Shown here: positions 52,996 through 61,679 of the stretch, piece after piece
Layout of the letters: each line of letters starts with the position of its first letter
How positions within the stretch are numbered: position 1 is the stretch's first letter
NCBI GenBank assembly: GCA_036397755.1
Contig: DASWII010000009.1
Span: 62,001-126,000 of the forward strand
Reading direction: 5' to 3'
DNA: 64,000 bases
Source of the DNA: CAMYLY01 sp036397755
GTDB lineage: Bacteria; Gemmatimonadota; Gemmatimonadetes; Gemmatimonadales; GWC2-71-9
Notes under the pieces: model-generated
What the model was told of the DNA's origin: nothing
What the model saw: only the letters and a program-made list of their open reading frames with translations
Databases searched by the model: none
Translations under genes and position numbers: made by a program

Positions 52996-53981
52996 GTGCG
53001 CAACCCTTCAGCGCTCATGTCGCGGAACGCGTCATACACGTTGGGATCCCACCACCCGCGCTCGACCTCTTCTTGCATCACCCCGAGCGCCTCCACGTGT
53101 CCGAGCGCACGCTTGTAGGGTCGCTCTGTGGTCAGGGCGTCATAGACGTCCACGACCTGGAGGACGCGGGCCGTCATCGGCACGTCATCGCCGGCGAGTC
53201 CATCCGGATACCCGGAGCCATCCCGCTTTTCATGATGGTGCCGGATGATCGGCAGCACCTGCTGGAATGACTTGAGTCCGCTGCAGATTTCCTCGCCCTT
53301 GACCGGATGTTCCCGGAGAATGGCCCAGTCCTCCTGGGTGAGCCGCCCGGGCTTGAGGAGAATCGCGTCCGGCACGGCGATTTTGCCGAGGTCGTGCACG
53401 ATGCCGCCGCGCTCCAGCGCCACCACCGAATCCTCGGGAAGGCCGACTCGCGCCCCGAGCCGCCCCGCGAGCCGCGAGAGGCGCTCGCAGTGCCCCTGGG
53501 TGTAGGGGTCCTTCCCCTCGATACTCAGCGCGAGTGCGAAGACCACGGACTCGGCACGCTCCAGTTCATCGGTGTAGCTCTTGAGGCGGACCAGCGATCG
53601 CACGCGCGCCAGGAGCTCGGTGCGCTCGAAGGGTTTGGTGAGCAAGTCGTCCGCACCGGCCTCGATGCCGCGAACGCGATCCTCCACCGCGTGGAGACCC
53701 GTAAGCATGACCACCGGCGTCAGGCGCGTCTCCGGGTCCTGTTTGAGTCTCTTGCAGACCTCGAAGCCGTCCACCTCCGGCATGACCACATCGAGGAGGA
53801 CCACGTCCGGCGCGAGACCCTCCCGGAAGAACTCGAGCGCTTCGCGCCCGTTGGCGGCCGTCCACACCTCGAACCCCTCCGCACGTAACAGCCGTTGGAG
53901 GGCGGCCCGCAGGCTGGCGTCGTCGTCTACCACCAGCAGTCGTGCCGACGTCGTCGTTGCCGAGCTGGTTGGAGCGGTCAT
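52992..53981 (-). CDS. HD-GYP response regulator (predicted c-di-GMP phosphodiesterase)
   Basis: The 329-residue protein has an N-terminal receiver (acidic pocket 'VVDDDASL', phosphoacceptor D64 in 'VVLLDVVMPEVDGFEVCKRL', 'KPFER') and a C-terminal HD-GYP domain with 'IVHDLGKIAVPD' and 'HHEKRDGSGYPDGLAGDDVP'. HD-GYP domains hydrolyse cyclic di-GMP; all visible metal and GYP residues are present, so activity is likely. The chosen ATG follows a G-rich stretch; a longer form from 54008 is possible. Confidence 0.9.
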   Translation of the reverse strand: MTAPTSSATTTSARLLVVDDDASLRAALQRLLRAEGFEVWTAANGREALEFFREGLAPDVVLLDVVMPEVDGFEVCKRLKQDPETRLTPVVMLTGLHAVEDRVRGIEAGADDLLTKPFERTELLARVRSLVRLKSYTDELERAESVVFALALSIEGKDPYTQGHCERLSRLAGRLGARVGLPEDSVVALERGGIVHDLGKIAVPDAILLKPGRLTQEDWAILREHPVKGEEICSGLKSFQQVLPIIRHHHEKRDGSGYPDGLAGDDVPMTARVLQVVDVYDALTTERPYKRALGHVEALGVMQEEVERGWWDPNVYDAFRDMSAEGLRT

Positions 53982-54040
53982 GTAGTCCACGTCCCCGGAT
54001 CGAGCCATTGGGTGCCACCGTCGCGTTTCGGGTTGATGCG

Positions 54041-55951
54041 TCACGGTTTCCCCCGCCGATCCAGGGTAGCGCGCACGGTCGCGAGGAGGTCCGTCAGCGT
54101 CCACGGCTTCGGGAGCACCACGCCCGGATCGAACGTGCCGCCTTGTTGAATATCTTCAGTCGCGTAGCCGCTCGTGAACAGCATGCGCACGTCTCTGCCT
54201 TCTTGCTGAAGCGCCTCGGAGAGTTGACGTCCGCCCAGTTTCGGCATGACCACGTCGGTGAGAACCAGATCGATCTCGGACCCGCGTTCTCGAACAAGTT
54301 CGAGCGCCTCCTCCCCGTCCGCGGCGAGCAGCACCCTATACCCATGCCGCTCCAACGCACGTTTGGTGGCACGGCGAATCGCCGCCTCGTCATCGACCAC
54401 CAAGATGGTCTCCGACCCCCCTCGCGCGGTCGTGCGTGTCTCAAACACCTCCACATCCTGTGCCGGATCGGGCGTCGCGGGGAAATAGAGCTTCATCGTC
54501 GTGCCCTGACCGGGCTCGCTGTAGACGTGGACGAAACCGCCATGCTCCTTCATGAGCCCGTAGATCATGGGCAGCCCCAAGCCGGTTCCATCGCCCGGGC
54601 CTTTGGTCGTGAAGAACGGTTCGAAGATCCGCTGTGCGGTCTCCTCATCCATCCCGCTGCCTGTGTCGCTAGCGGACACGCACACGTACTCGCCCGGGCC
54701 GACCCAGGGATGCGTCGTGTGATAGCCTTCGTCGACCTCAGTTCGCCGAACTTCGAACCGCAGTCGCCCTCCCGACGGCATGGCGTCACGGGCATTCGTG
54801 GCAAGGTTGAAGAGCATCTGTTCGAACGCGACGGGATCTGCTCGAACGGAGGGGAGGTTGTCATCGGCCTTGATCGCGACCTCGATATGATCTGGCAGCA
54901 TCCTGTCTATTACCGTCGCGGCCTCACGAGCCAAGCGTGCAAGGTCTACGGGGCGCAGCAGGAGTCGGTCCCGCCTACCGAAGCTCAAGAGCTTCTTGAT
55001 CATATCCGCCCCACGCCCCGCCGCATTGAGGGTTTCGTACAGGTCCCCGCGCTCACTTGCATCCGGTGCGAGAGTATCGAGCGCCAGACTGGTGTGACTC
55101 ATGATGACGGTGAGCAAATTGTTGAAGTCGTGCGCGATGCCGCTCGTGAGCTGACCCACAGCTTCCAGTTTCTGCGCCTGCCGGAGTTGGTCTTCCAGTC
55201 TGATGCGCCCGGACACGTCGCGCACGGCCGCGATCACCAAGGGCTGATCCCCGTTCCCCGAGGGACTGAGGCTCACTTCCACCGGTAGTTCATGCCCGTC
55301 CCGATGCAACCCCATGAGTCTCGTGCCGACACCCATGTCGCGGCGTCGCGGCTCGACCATGAAGTCTCGGCGGTGCCCTCGGTGCAGCTCACGCATATGC
55401 TCCGGCAAAAGCATCTCGACAGATCTGCCGAGGAGCTCGTCCGCCTCATAGCCAAACACAGCCGTCACCTGCGCATTCACGAAGGCGATCTCGCCAGCTC
55501 CGTTCACGGCGAGCATGGCGTCCGGCGCCGCCTCCAGGAGCGTGCGTGCGCGTTCCTCGGTCATGCGCCGCGCTTCCTCCGCGCTTTTGCGGGCGGTCAC
55601 ATCCTGCACGACGGCATAGATCCGCTCCTCTTCCGGGACGGAGACCGCGTTCCACGAAAGCCACCGCACTGAACCGTCCTTGCAGACGTAGCGATTCTCG
55701 AACTCGATCGCTTCCACGGTGCCCGAAAACAACTCTTGTCCCTGCGCAATGGTGGCCTCCTGGTCTTCAGGGTGCACAAAGTCCAACCAGGGTCTGGACA
55801 GCAGTTCGTCCATCGGATAACCCAATACGGCCACCCACGCCGGATTCAGGCGCTTGAAGCGCCCATCGAACCCGGCGACGCATAGCATGCTGCACGAGAG
55901 CGTGAAGAAGCGCGACAGCTCCTCAACACCCTGAGGTATCGTATCGGTCAT
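54041..55951 (-). CDS. Hybrid sensor histidine kinase (PAS-PAS-HisKA-HATPase-REC)
   Basis: A 636-residue cytoplasmic hybrid kinase: PAS 1 (about 12-121, with a PAC-like 'VCKDGSVRWLSWNAVSV'), PAS 2 (about 134-251, 'HRDGHELPVEVSLSP') and H-box 'LTSGIAHDFNNLLTV' (H274). HATPase motifs NLATNARDAM, 'DTGSGMDEETAQRIFEPFFTTK' and 'GTGLGLPMIYG' follow, then a receiver with D566 in 'DLVLTDVVMP'. No membrane segment, so the signal is probably intracellular (redox, light or a ligand). The start is the ATG giving 'TDTIPQGVEEL'; the open frame continues upstream without family character. It is first in the signalling block. Confidence 0.92.
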   Translation of the reverse strand: MTDTIPQGVEELSRFFTLSCSMLCVAGFDGRFKRLNPAWVAVLGYPMDELLSRPWLDFVHPEDQEATIAQGQELFSGTVEAIEFENRYVCKDGSVRWLSWNAVSVPEEERIYAVVQDVTARKSAEEARRMTEERARTLLEAAPDAMLAVNGAGEIAFVNAQVTAVFGYEADELLGRSVEMLLPEHMRELHRGHRRDFMVEPRRRDMGVGTRLMGLHRDGHELPVEVSLSPSGNGDQPLVIAAVRDVSGRIRLEDQLRQAQKLEAVGQLTSGIAHDFNNLLTVIMSHTSLALDTLAPDASERGDLYETLNAAGRGADMIKKLLSFGRRDRLLLRPVDLARLAREAATVIDRMLPDHIEVAIKADDNLPSVRADPVAFEQMLFNLATNARDAMPSGGRLRFEVRRTEVDEGYHTTHPWVGPGEYVCVSASDTGSGMDEETAQRIFEPFFTTKGPGDGTGLGLPMIYGLMKEHGGFVHVYSEPGQGTTMKLYFPATPDPAQDVEVFETRTTARGGSETILVVDDEAAIRRATKRALERHGYRVLLAADGEEALELVRERGSEIDLVLTDVVMPKLGGRQLSEALQQEGRDVRMLFTSGYATEDIQQGGTFDPGVVLPKPWTLTDLLATVRATLDRRGKP

Positions 55952-56285
55952 GTGTATCGACGATCCGAAGGGCAGATTCTGGATACTCCTTCCGTATGTT
56001 CGGGAACCGACCTTTGTTCCACCCCCACCCAGCGACGGTGGCCCGTTTTCCACTGCTGCATTGACGCCACATTCAACGTGGAATTGGAGCTACACCAAGG
56101 TCGGACACCGCTCCACCTCCAAGGTGGGGTCGTCCAGCTCGCAAGGGTAGTCCACTATTGGGGCGCTACCCTACGAGTTTGGGACACTTGATCCCACAAT
56201 TCGGCGGACCGCGGGGTCGTTGCGGATCGAGACGCAAACCGCCGGCTCTGGCCGACGGCTCGCGAGCCTGCCCCCGGTGCCGCGC
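55952..56285. other. Intergenic region of 334 bases, no gene recognised
   Basis: Lies between two minus-strand genes. I find no convincing coding frame, and no clear -35/-10 pair for the kinase. A small hairpin CCACCT-CCA-AGGTGG is present near 56115. The region probably holds the kinase promoter and the end of nothing recognisable upstream. Confidence 0.5.
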
Positions 56286-57518
56286 CTATCCCACGCCCCG
56301 CATCACCCGCATCCGCACCACGTACTGCACGTCGAGATCGTCGCGCCATACGCCGTAGACGTCGTCGCCCACGAACGTGCGTGGGGAGAATCGGGCCGGC
56401 ATGGTGACGATGCCCAGGTAGCGTCCGTCGGCTTCGAACACGTCCCAGTTCGGCGCTCCGCTGTCCTCGAGGAGATTGAAGGTCGCGCGCTCCTCCTCAC
56501 TCAGGTCGGAGATCGACTGGACATGCTGCACCCAAATCGTGCCGTCCGGCCCTTCCTGGAGGTTCGCGAACGCTTGGATCCACTCGCCGAAGTGCACCAG
56601 ACTCTGCGCCTGCTGTATCGCGGCGGGCGGAAGACCGGCGTCACGCCAGGCGGTCCGCAGAAAGTCCATGACCGCGTTGCGGTCGGCCTCGCTCACCGGG
56701 CGCGGGATGAACGGCATCGTGAACACCCGCGTGAGCCGGCCTTCGTGGTACCGTCCGATCCGGTAGTCATTGTTCATGCCGTAGAGCAAGTCCAGGTCGT
56801 TGGTGATGTTCCAGACCGGCTCGGCCGCGTAGATCTCGATGCGGGGTGTGGCGCCGCCGAACGACAAGGTCCCGCCGGACGGAATCCGCAGCAGGGTGTC
56901 TTGCACGGATCCGTCCCCGCCCAGCGCCAGGACAGCATCCATCGAGTCGCGCGCCGGTTGGTTCGGGAGATCGAGCGGACGGACCTGCTTGGCCAACACG
57001 CCCCCCGCCGTGCCCCGCCACGCGAGCGGCAGCCCTTCGGTCAACAGGAGCGGACTGCTTCCGAGCGCCGCACCGTCCGCCGAGTAGAAGTTGAGCCGCT
57101 GATTCTGCATGTCCGGCACAATGAGCGTGTCCCCAGCGCCCAGCAGCATGAACACGGCACCGGCTCCCAGCTCACCGGGTCCACCCCCCGGCCCGCCGAA
57201 CGTGCTCATGTACGTGCCGTCCATGGCGTAGCGCTTGATGTTCTGCGCCTGGGCGTCGAGCACGTAAATCGACCCGGCTCCGACGGCCAGCCACCCGATT
57301 TGCCCGAACATGTAGTCTGGATCACCGTCCTGCACGCCGATCCGGAGATCCTCCTGGAGCGTCCAGCGCTCACCCTCCGCCCACAGACCCTGGTGCGTGT
57401 TGGCCACGATGGTGACGCCGGCGGAGTCCGTGATGGTTCCTTGCCATGCCGTGTCCGGTGCGCATGCCGCCGACAGCGCGATCACCACCGCACCGGCTGC
57501 CCATTGCTTCGTTCGCAT
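56286..57518 (-). CDS. Six-bladed beta-propeller lipoprotein
   Basis: A 410-residue protein with a lipobox (ALSAAC) after a short basic and hydrophobic leader, so probably an envelope lipoprotein. The body has repeats typical of 6-bladed propellers of the NHL/Kelch-like group: 'GWLAVGAGSIYVLDAQAQNIKRYAMDGTYMSTFGGPGGGPGEL', 'LIVPDMQNQRLNFYSADG', ending 'YGVWRDDLDVQYVVRMRV'. Function unknown; ligand- or signal-binding roles are common for this class. The start ATG gives the signal sequence; 135 bases separate it from apbE. Confidence 0.75.
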   Translation of the reverse strand: MRTKQWAAGAVVIALSAACAPDTAWQGTITDSAGVTIVANTHQGLWAEGERWTLQEDLRIGVQDGDPDYMFGQIGWLAVGAGSIYVLDAQAQNIKRYAMDGTYMSTFGGPGGGPGELGAGAVFMLLGAGDTLIVPDMQNQRLNFYSADGAALGSSPLLLTEGLPLAWRGTAGGVLAKQVRPLDLPNQPARDSMDAVLALGGDGSVQDTLLRIPSGGTLSFGGATPRIEIYAAEPVWNITNDLDLLYGMNNDYRIGRYHEGRLTRVFTMPFIPRPVSEADRNAVMDFLRTAWRDAGLPPAAIQQAQSLVHFGEWIQAFANLQEGPDGTIWVQHVQSISDLSEEERATFNLLEDSGAPNWDVFEADGRYLGIVTMPARFSPRTFVGDDVYGVWRDDLDVQYVVRMRVMRGVG

Positions 57519-57653
57519 CCTCTCCCCCAATCGCTTGAACCGTTTCAGTCGATATTCTGAGCCGGCCGTGTCGCTGGCGTGCTGCTCATGCGTACAGTAG
57601 TTGTTGCACTTCATCAGCAATTGCTTGCCCGGCGTCCAGCCCTCGCCAAGCCC

Positions 57654-58634
57654 TCACGCGGCTACCGCGACGGTCACCGCCGTCCCAACCAGCTCCTGTG
57701 CTTCCGGGCCCGCCAAACCGAACGCCGCGGTCGCGGCGGCATCCGCCTCCACGCACGACCCGGCTGACACCGTCAGGCTATGCCACTCGACCACGCGCGG
57801 CGCGGCGCTCCGGGCGTCGAGAATGTGATGGTAGCGGTGCCCGCGGTAGTCGAAATACTGCAGGTAGTCTCCCGAGGTGGCCATGGCGAGGTCCTCCACG
57901 TCGATGCGACGGAGCACGCGGTTCGGGTCGAGCGGCGATCGCACCCCGACGTGCCACGGATCGCCCTCCGCGGACGACCCCATCCCGTACAGATCGCCCC
58001 CGACGTTCACGATCGCATCGCGGATGGCCCAGTCGCGCAGGACCGCGACGGCACGGTCCACCCCGTATCCCTTGGCGATGCCGCCGAGATCCACGGCGGC
58101 ATCGGGATGGCCGAGCCGAACGACGGCGGACCCATTGTGTCGGTCGAGGTCGATGGAGCGGTAGAAGGCCTGTCCCGCGAAGCGGGCGTACTCGGACTGG
58201 GCGGGCGGGGCGGACCTCTCGGTCACGTCCCACAGTGCCGCCGCGCGTCCTAAACACGGATCGAACCGACCGCCGGTCGCGTGAGCCCAGTGCAGGGCAC
58301 GTTCGATCACTCCTGCCGTGTCGTCGGCCACGACGACGCCCAGGGTAGGCGCGCGATTGATCCGGCCGACGTCGGAGTGGCTGGTGAATCGCGTCATGAG
58401 CCGTTCGACCCGCCGGAGCTCGTCGAAGGCGGCGCCAATGGCGGCCTGCGCGTACGGGCGGTCGCCGTGCACGACGACGATCTCACCGACCGTGCCCATG
58501 ATGGGGACGGTGCGTCGCACCAGGGACCGCCGCCGCCGCATCAGTGGAAGGGTGCTGAGGACGAACGCGCCGGCTCCCAGCGCGAGGATGTCGCGTCGGG
58601 TGGGGCGGCGGGAGCGGGAAGGTCGGTCAGTCAT
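57654..58634 (-). CDS. apbE: FAD:protein FMN transferase ApbE
   Basis: Attaches FMN covalently to Thr in S/TGAT motifs of exported proteins, here presumably RnfD and RnfG encoded upstream in the same operon. The 326-residue protein has a twin-arginine-like start (RRPTRRDILALGAGAFVLS), 'MGTVGEIVVV', 'INVGGDLYGMG'-type and 'ATSGDYLQYF' elements, and 'HHILDARSAAPR'. It overlaps the NqrM-like gene by 8 bases. The long N-terminal form beginning at 58706 is less likely. Confidence 0.92.
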   Translation of the reverse strand: MTDRPSRSRRPTRRDILALGAGAFVLSTLPLMRRRRSLVRRTVPIMGTVGEIVVVHGDRPYAQAAIGAAFDELRRVERLMTRFTSHSDVGRINRAPTLGVVVADDTAGVIERALHWAHATGGRFDPCLGRAAALWDVTERSAPPAQSEYARFAGQAFYRSIDLDRHNGSAVVRLGHPDAAVDLGGIAKGYGVDRAVAVLRDWAIRDAIVNVGGDLYGMGSSAEGDPWHVGVRSPLDPNRVLRRIDVEDLAMATSGDYLQYFDYRGHRYHHILDARSAAPRVVEWHSLTVSAGSCVEADAAATAAFGLAGPEAQELVGTAVTVAVAA

Positions 58635-58788
58635 ATTCGCAATCCTGACGGTTGGGGCAGGCGGCACAGGTCGCGTCGCCCGGAGAGCGCGCGCAGCTCG
58701 TGACATCGCCTCGACGGCTTGCCCGAGCCGCGACGCCGAACGTGGCGAAGAGCAACGCGCCCGCGACGACAGCGATCACGGCGGTCAT
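58627..58788 (-). CDS. NqrM-like small membrane protein with four cysteines
   Basis: A 53-residue protein: one N-terminal membrane helix (MTAVIAVVAGALLFATFGVA), a basic stretch, then four cysteines spaced C-x8-C-x2-C-x5-C (C32, C41, C44, C50). This closely follows NqrM (DUF539), whose cysteines help deliver iron to the NqrD/NqrE subunits of Na+-NQR. It sits directly between rnfA (homologous to NqrE) and apbE, overlapping each by one and eight bases. A role in maturing the Fe site of RnfA/RnfE is a reasoned inference. Confidence 0.7.
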   Translation of the reverse strand: MTAVIAVVAGALLFATFGVAARASRRGDVTSCARSPGDATCAACPNRQDCEYD

Positions 58789-59369
58789 CACGAGGCGCTC
58801 AGCAGTCCGGCAAAGCCCATGAACGCGAGCGACAGGCTGCCGGCAATGATCAGTACGAGGGCCATGCCCTTGGCGAGCTCGGGCACGCTGGCCAACTCCG
58901 TGTTCTCCCGGATGGATGCCATCAGAACCAGCGCCAGCGTGAGGCCGAGTCCGGCGCCGATCGCGAAGGACAAGCCCTCCAACAGGTCGTAGCCCCGATT
59001 GGTTTGGAAGATCGCGAGCCCGAGGATCGCGCAGTTGGTCGTGATGAGCGGCAGGTAGATGCCCAGTTGCCGGAACAGCGTGGGGCTCAGCTTCTTGATG
59101 ACCATCTCGACGATCTGGACCAGGGACGCGATGACGACGATGAACGCAATCAGGCGGAGATAGGGCGTGTAGGGCAGCACGAAGGAATTGAGGAACCATG
59201 CGCACAGCGACGTGATCGTGAGCACGAAGATGTTCGCCGCGCCCATGCGCAAGGCGGTTTCCACGCGCGCCGACACGCCCATGAACGGGCACAGGCCAAG
59301 AAACAACGCGAGCGTGAAGTTGTTCACGACCATCGCGGAGAGCAGGATCCAGATCAGCTCGCCCATCAT
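58788..59369 (-). CDS. rnfA: Electron transport complex subunit RnfA
   Basis: Integral membrane subunit homologous to NqrE, 193 residues and about six helices. 'LLSAMVVNNFTLALFLGLCPFMGVS' and 'LPLITTNCAILGLA' carry the cysteines that in RNF/NQR hold an iron-sulfur site inside the membrane. The ATG overlaps the rnfE stop by four bases; the stop shares one base with the NqrM-like gene. Confidence 0.93.
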   Translation of the reverse strand: MMGELIWILLSAMVVNNFTLALFLGLCPFMGVSARVETALRMGAANIFVLTITSLCAWFLNSFVLPYTPYLRLIAFIVVIASLVQIVEMVIKKLSPTLFRQLGIYLPLITTNCAILGLAIFQTNRGYDLLEGLSFAIGAGLGLTLALVLMASIRENTELASVPELAKGMALVLIIAGSLSLAFMGFAGLLSAS

Positions 59370-60028
59370 GCCGCCTTCTGCCCCGATGCAACGCCCTCGG
59401 GCCAGTCGCGTACGCCGGGACGCACCGCACGGCGCTTCTCGATCCAACTCAGGAACAGGAGAATCACTCCCAGTGTGAGGAATCCGCCCGGAGGCAGGAT
59501 CATGATGACCCACGGTTCGAAGTGCGGCCCCAGGACGCTGATGCCGAGGAACGTGCCGGCCCCCAGCACCTCACGGATGGCTCCCATCATCAACAGCGCG
59601 ATGATGAACCCGACGCCGGTGCCGGCGGCGTCCAGCAGCGATCGACCGACGGGGCGCTTGGAGGCAAACGCCTCTTGCCGTCCGAGGATCATGCAATTGA
59701 CCACGATGAGCGCCACGAAGGCCCCTAGGGCCTTGTGCACGGTCGGCACGATGGCCTCGAGAAGCATGTCCGCGATCGTCACGAACGTCGCGATGATCAG
59801 GATGTAGGTCGAGATCCGCACCTCATGTGGCACGAACCGCTTGAAGGTCGACACGAGCAGGCTCGAGCCGATCAGGACGAAGAAGGTCGCGAGGCCCATC
59901 GCGATGCTGTTCTCAACCGAGTTCGTGACGGCCAGCGCCGGGCAGAGCCCCAGCATCTGAATCAGCACGGGGTTCTCGTTCCACATGCCGCGAAGCAGGT
60001 CCTGCCGGGGCGTCGTCGCGCGCATCAC
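59366..60028 (-). CDS. rnfE: Electron transport complex subunit RnfE
   Basis: Membrane subunit homologous to NqrD, 220 residues. 'NENPVLIQMLGLCPALAVTNSVENSIAMGLATFFVL' and 'IVVNCMILGRQEAFAS' hold the cysteines pairing with those of RnfA. The GTG start overlaps rnfG (GTGA); an ATG follows as the second codon. A basic C-terminal tail follows the last helix. Confidence 0.94.
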   Translation of the reverse strand: MMRATTPRQDLLRGMWNENPVLIQMLGLCPALAVTNSVENSIAMGLATFFVLIGSSLLVSTFKRFVPHEVRISTYILIIATFVTIADMLLEAIVPTVHKALGAFVALIVVNCMILGRQEAFASKRPVGRSLLDAAGTGVGFIIALLMMGAIREVLGAGTFLGISVLGPHFEPWVIMILPPGGFLTLGVILLFLSWIEKRRAVRPGVRDWPEGVASGQKAA

Positions 60029-60675
60029 GGCACCCCCGCCATGCGGGCCGCGAGCAAGGGTCCCAGGCGTGCGAGCGCCCCGTTGATCGTATTGATGACG
60101 GTCTTGGACGAGATCGTTGCTCCGGTGATCATGTCGACCTCATGCGGGTCGCCGGTGGCATCGCGTGACTTGATCCCGACGAGCGGCGCCGTCACGTTTC
60201 CGAATTGCGCGACGAAGGACGAGTCTTTTTCAATCTTGTCCCCCAGTCCCGGCGTCTCCTTGCTCTCCAGCACCTTCATGCCGATGATGGTGCCGCGTGC
60301 GGGATCGTAGCCGAAGATGAGGCGCACCATGTCCTGAAAGCCGGGCTGGCCGGCACTGATCGCATACCCCACGAACCGGTCACCCGCGTAGCCCGCGTAC
60401 ACCTGCTCGTGGCTCTCGGGGGACCCGCCGGCGGGTACCTGGCGTTCGAGCGTCGCGCCCACGACGTAGAGCGTGTCGAATCGATCCGGCCCGCCCAGCA
60501 CCTCGAACACCGCGAGCCGCAGCTGCTCCGCCTTGTAGGCCTGAATGGTCGGCTGCGTGCGCTGGAACACGACCACGATGAGGAGCCCTGCGATCGCGCC
60601 GGCGGTCGCCAACGTCAGCAGCAGGCGCGCGGCCGGGACGTCCGGCTGGCGCGGGGCCGGGCCGGGACCGGTCAT
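60025..60675 (-). CDS. rnfG: Electron transport complex subunit RnfG (covalent FMN)
   Basis: Membrane-anchored FMN-bearing subunit homologous to NqrC, 216 residues. One N-terminal helix (about 17-37), then an exported domain with 'VLESKETPGLGDKIEKDSSF' and the flavinylation motif 'DMITGATISSKTVINTING' (acceptor T187). ApbE encoded downstream should modify it. It is coupled to rnfD (ATGA) and rnfE (GTGA). Confidence 0.94.
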   Translation of the reverse strand: MTGPGPAPRQPDVPAARLLLTLATAGAIAGLLIVVVFQRTQPTIQAYKAEQLRLAVFEVLGGPDRFDTLYVVGATLERQVPAGGSPESHEQVYAGYAGDRFVGYAISAGQPGFQDMVRLIFGYDPARGTIIGMKVLESKETPGLGDKIEKDSSFVAQFGNVTAPLVGIKSRDATGDPHEVDMITGATISSKTVINTINGALARLGPLLAARMAGVP

Positions 60676-61679
60676 GTCACACCTGGCGCTGGGCGCTTGG
60701 AACCGAACACGCGCGGCTGTGTGGCTCGATTGATGAACGGCACGAGCGCATTCATCAGCAGGATGGCATACATCACGCCTTCGGCCAGCCCGCCCCACAG
60801 GCGGATGATGACCACGAGCGCACCGATGCCCACGCCGAACACCCAGCAGCCGGCATCGGTGACCGGTGAGGTGACCATATCGGTCGCCATATACACGGCG
60901 CCCAGCATGAGTCCGCCCGAGAGCAGCATGAACGCCGCGCCGGGGTACCGGGTCGCATCGACCATGTGGAGCGGCGTGGCCAGCACCGCGACCGTCAGCA
61001 GGATGGAAGCGGGAATCCGCCAGTTGAGGTGCTTGCGCAGCGCGAGGTACATCCCGCAGAGGAGGATGACGATGGCACCCGTCTCTCCCAGCGAGCCCCC
61101 CGTGCTTCCCAACGCGAGATCGGCCAGGGCGGTCGTCTGTCGCTCGAACTTCATGAGGCCCAGTGGCGTGGCGCCCGTCATCGCGTCCACCACGGTCCCG
61201 CTCATGAGGGGCACCGCGAGATTGTCGCCCGCAAGACTCCACCATTCGCCCGTGCGCGTGGGCCAGGTGGTGAGTGCCACCGGAAAGGCGGCTTGCAGAA
61301 ACGCCCGGCCGAGCAGAGCCGGGTTGAAGATGTTCTGCCCCAGGCCGCCGAAGACCAGCTTGCCGAACCCGATGCCGAACACGCCGCCGACCAAGGCCAT
61401 CCACAGCGGGAGCCCCGCGGGCAGGGTGAGTCCGAGCAGCAGGCCCGTGATCGTGGCTGACCCGTCGAGCAGGGTGCCGCTCCGTCCGAACACACGCTCC
61501 GTCAGCACCGCGCCGAGCGTCGCCGCCGCGATGACCAGCAAGGCGCTCGGGCCGAAAAAGTAGGTGGCGACGGCGACAATCGGTACGAGACTCGCCACCA
61601 CCGACCACATGATGCGGGGCGTCGAGTCGGCCGCGGCGAGATGGGGCGACGCCGTGATGAGCCAGCGAGGCGCCGTCAC
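60672..61679 (-). CDS. rnfD: Electron transport complex subunit RnfD (covalent FMN)
   Basis: Large membrane subunit homologous to NqrB, 335 residues with about ten helices. The flavinylation motif is 'DAMTGATPLGLMK' (acceptor T171). 'GGLGQNIFNPALLGRAFL' and 'DGSATITGLLLGLTLP' are family hallmarks. The GTG start overlaps the rnfC stop (GTGA). Confidence 0.94.
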   Translation of the reverse strand: MTAPRWLITASPHLAAADSTPRIMWSVVASLVPIVAVATYFFGPSALLVIAAATLGAVLTERVFGRSGTLLDGSATITGLLLGLTLPAGLPLWMALVGGVFGIGFGKLVFGGLGQNIFNPALLGRAFLQAAFPVALTTWPTRTGEWWSLAGDNLAVPLMSGTVVDAMTGATPLGLMKFERQTTALADLALGSTGGSLGETGAIVILLCGMYLALRKHLNWRIPASILLTVAVLATPLHMVDATRYPGAAFMLLSGGLMLGAVYMATDMVTSPVTDAGCWVFGVGIGALVVIIRLWGGLAEGVMYAILLMNALVPFINRATQPRVFGSKRPAPGVT

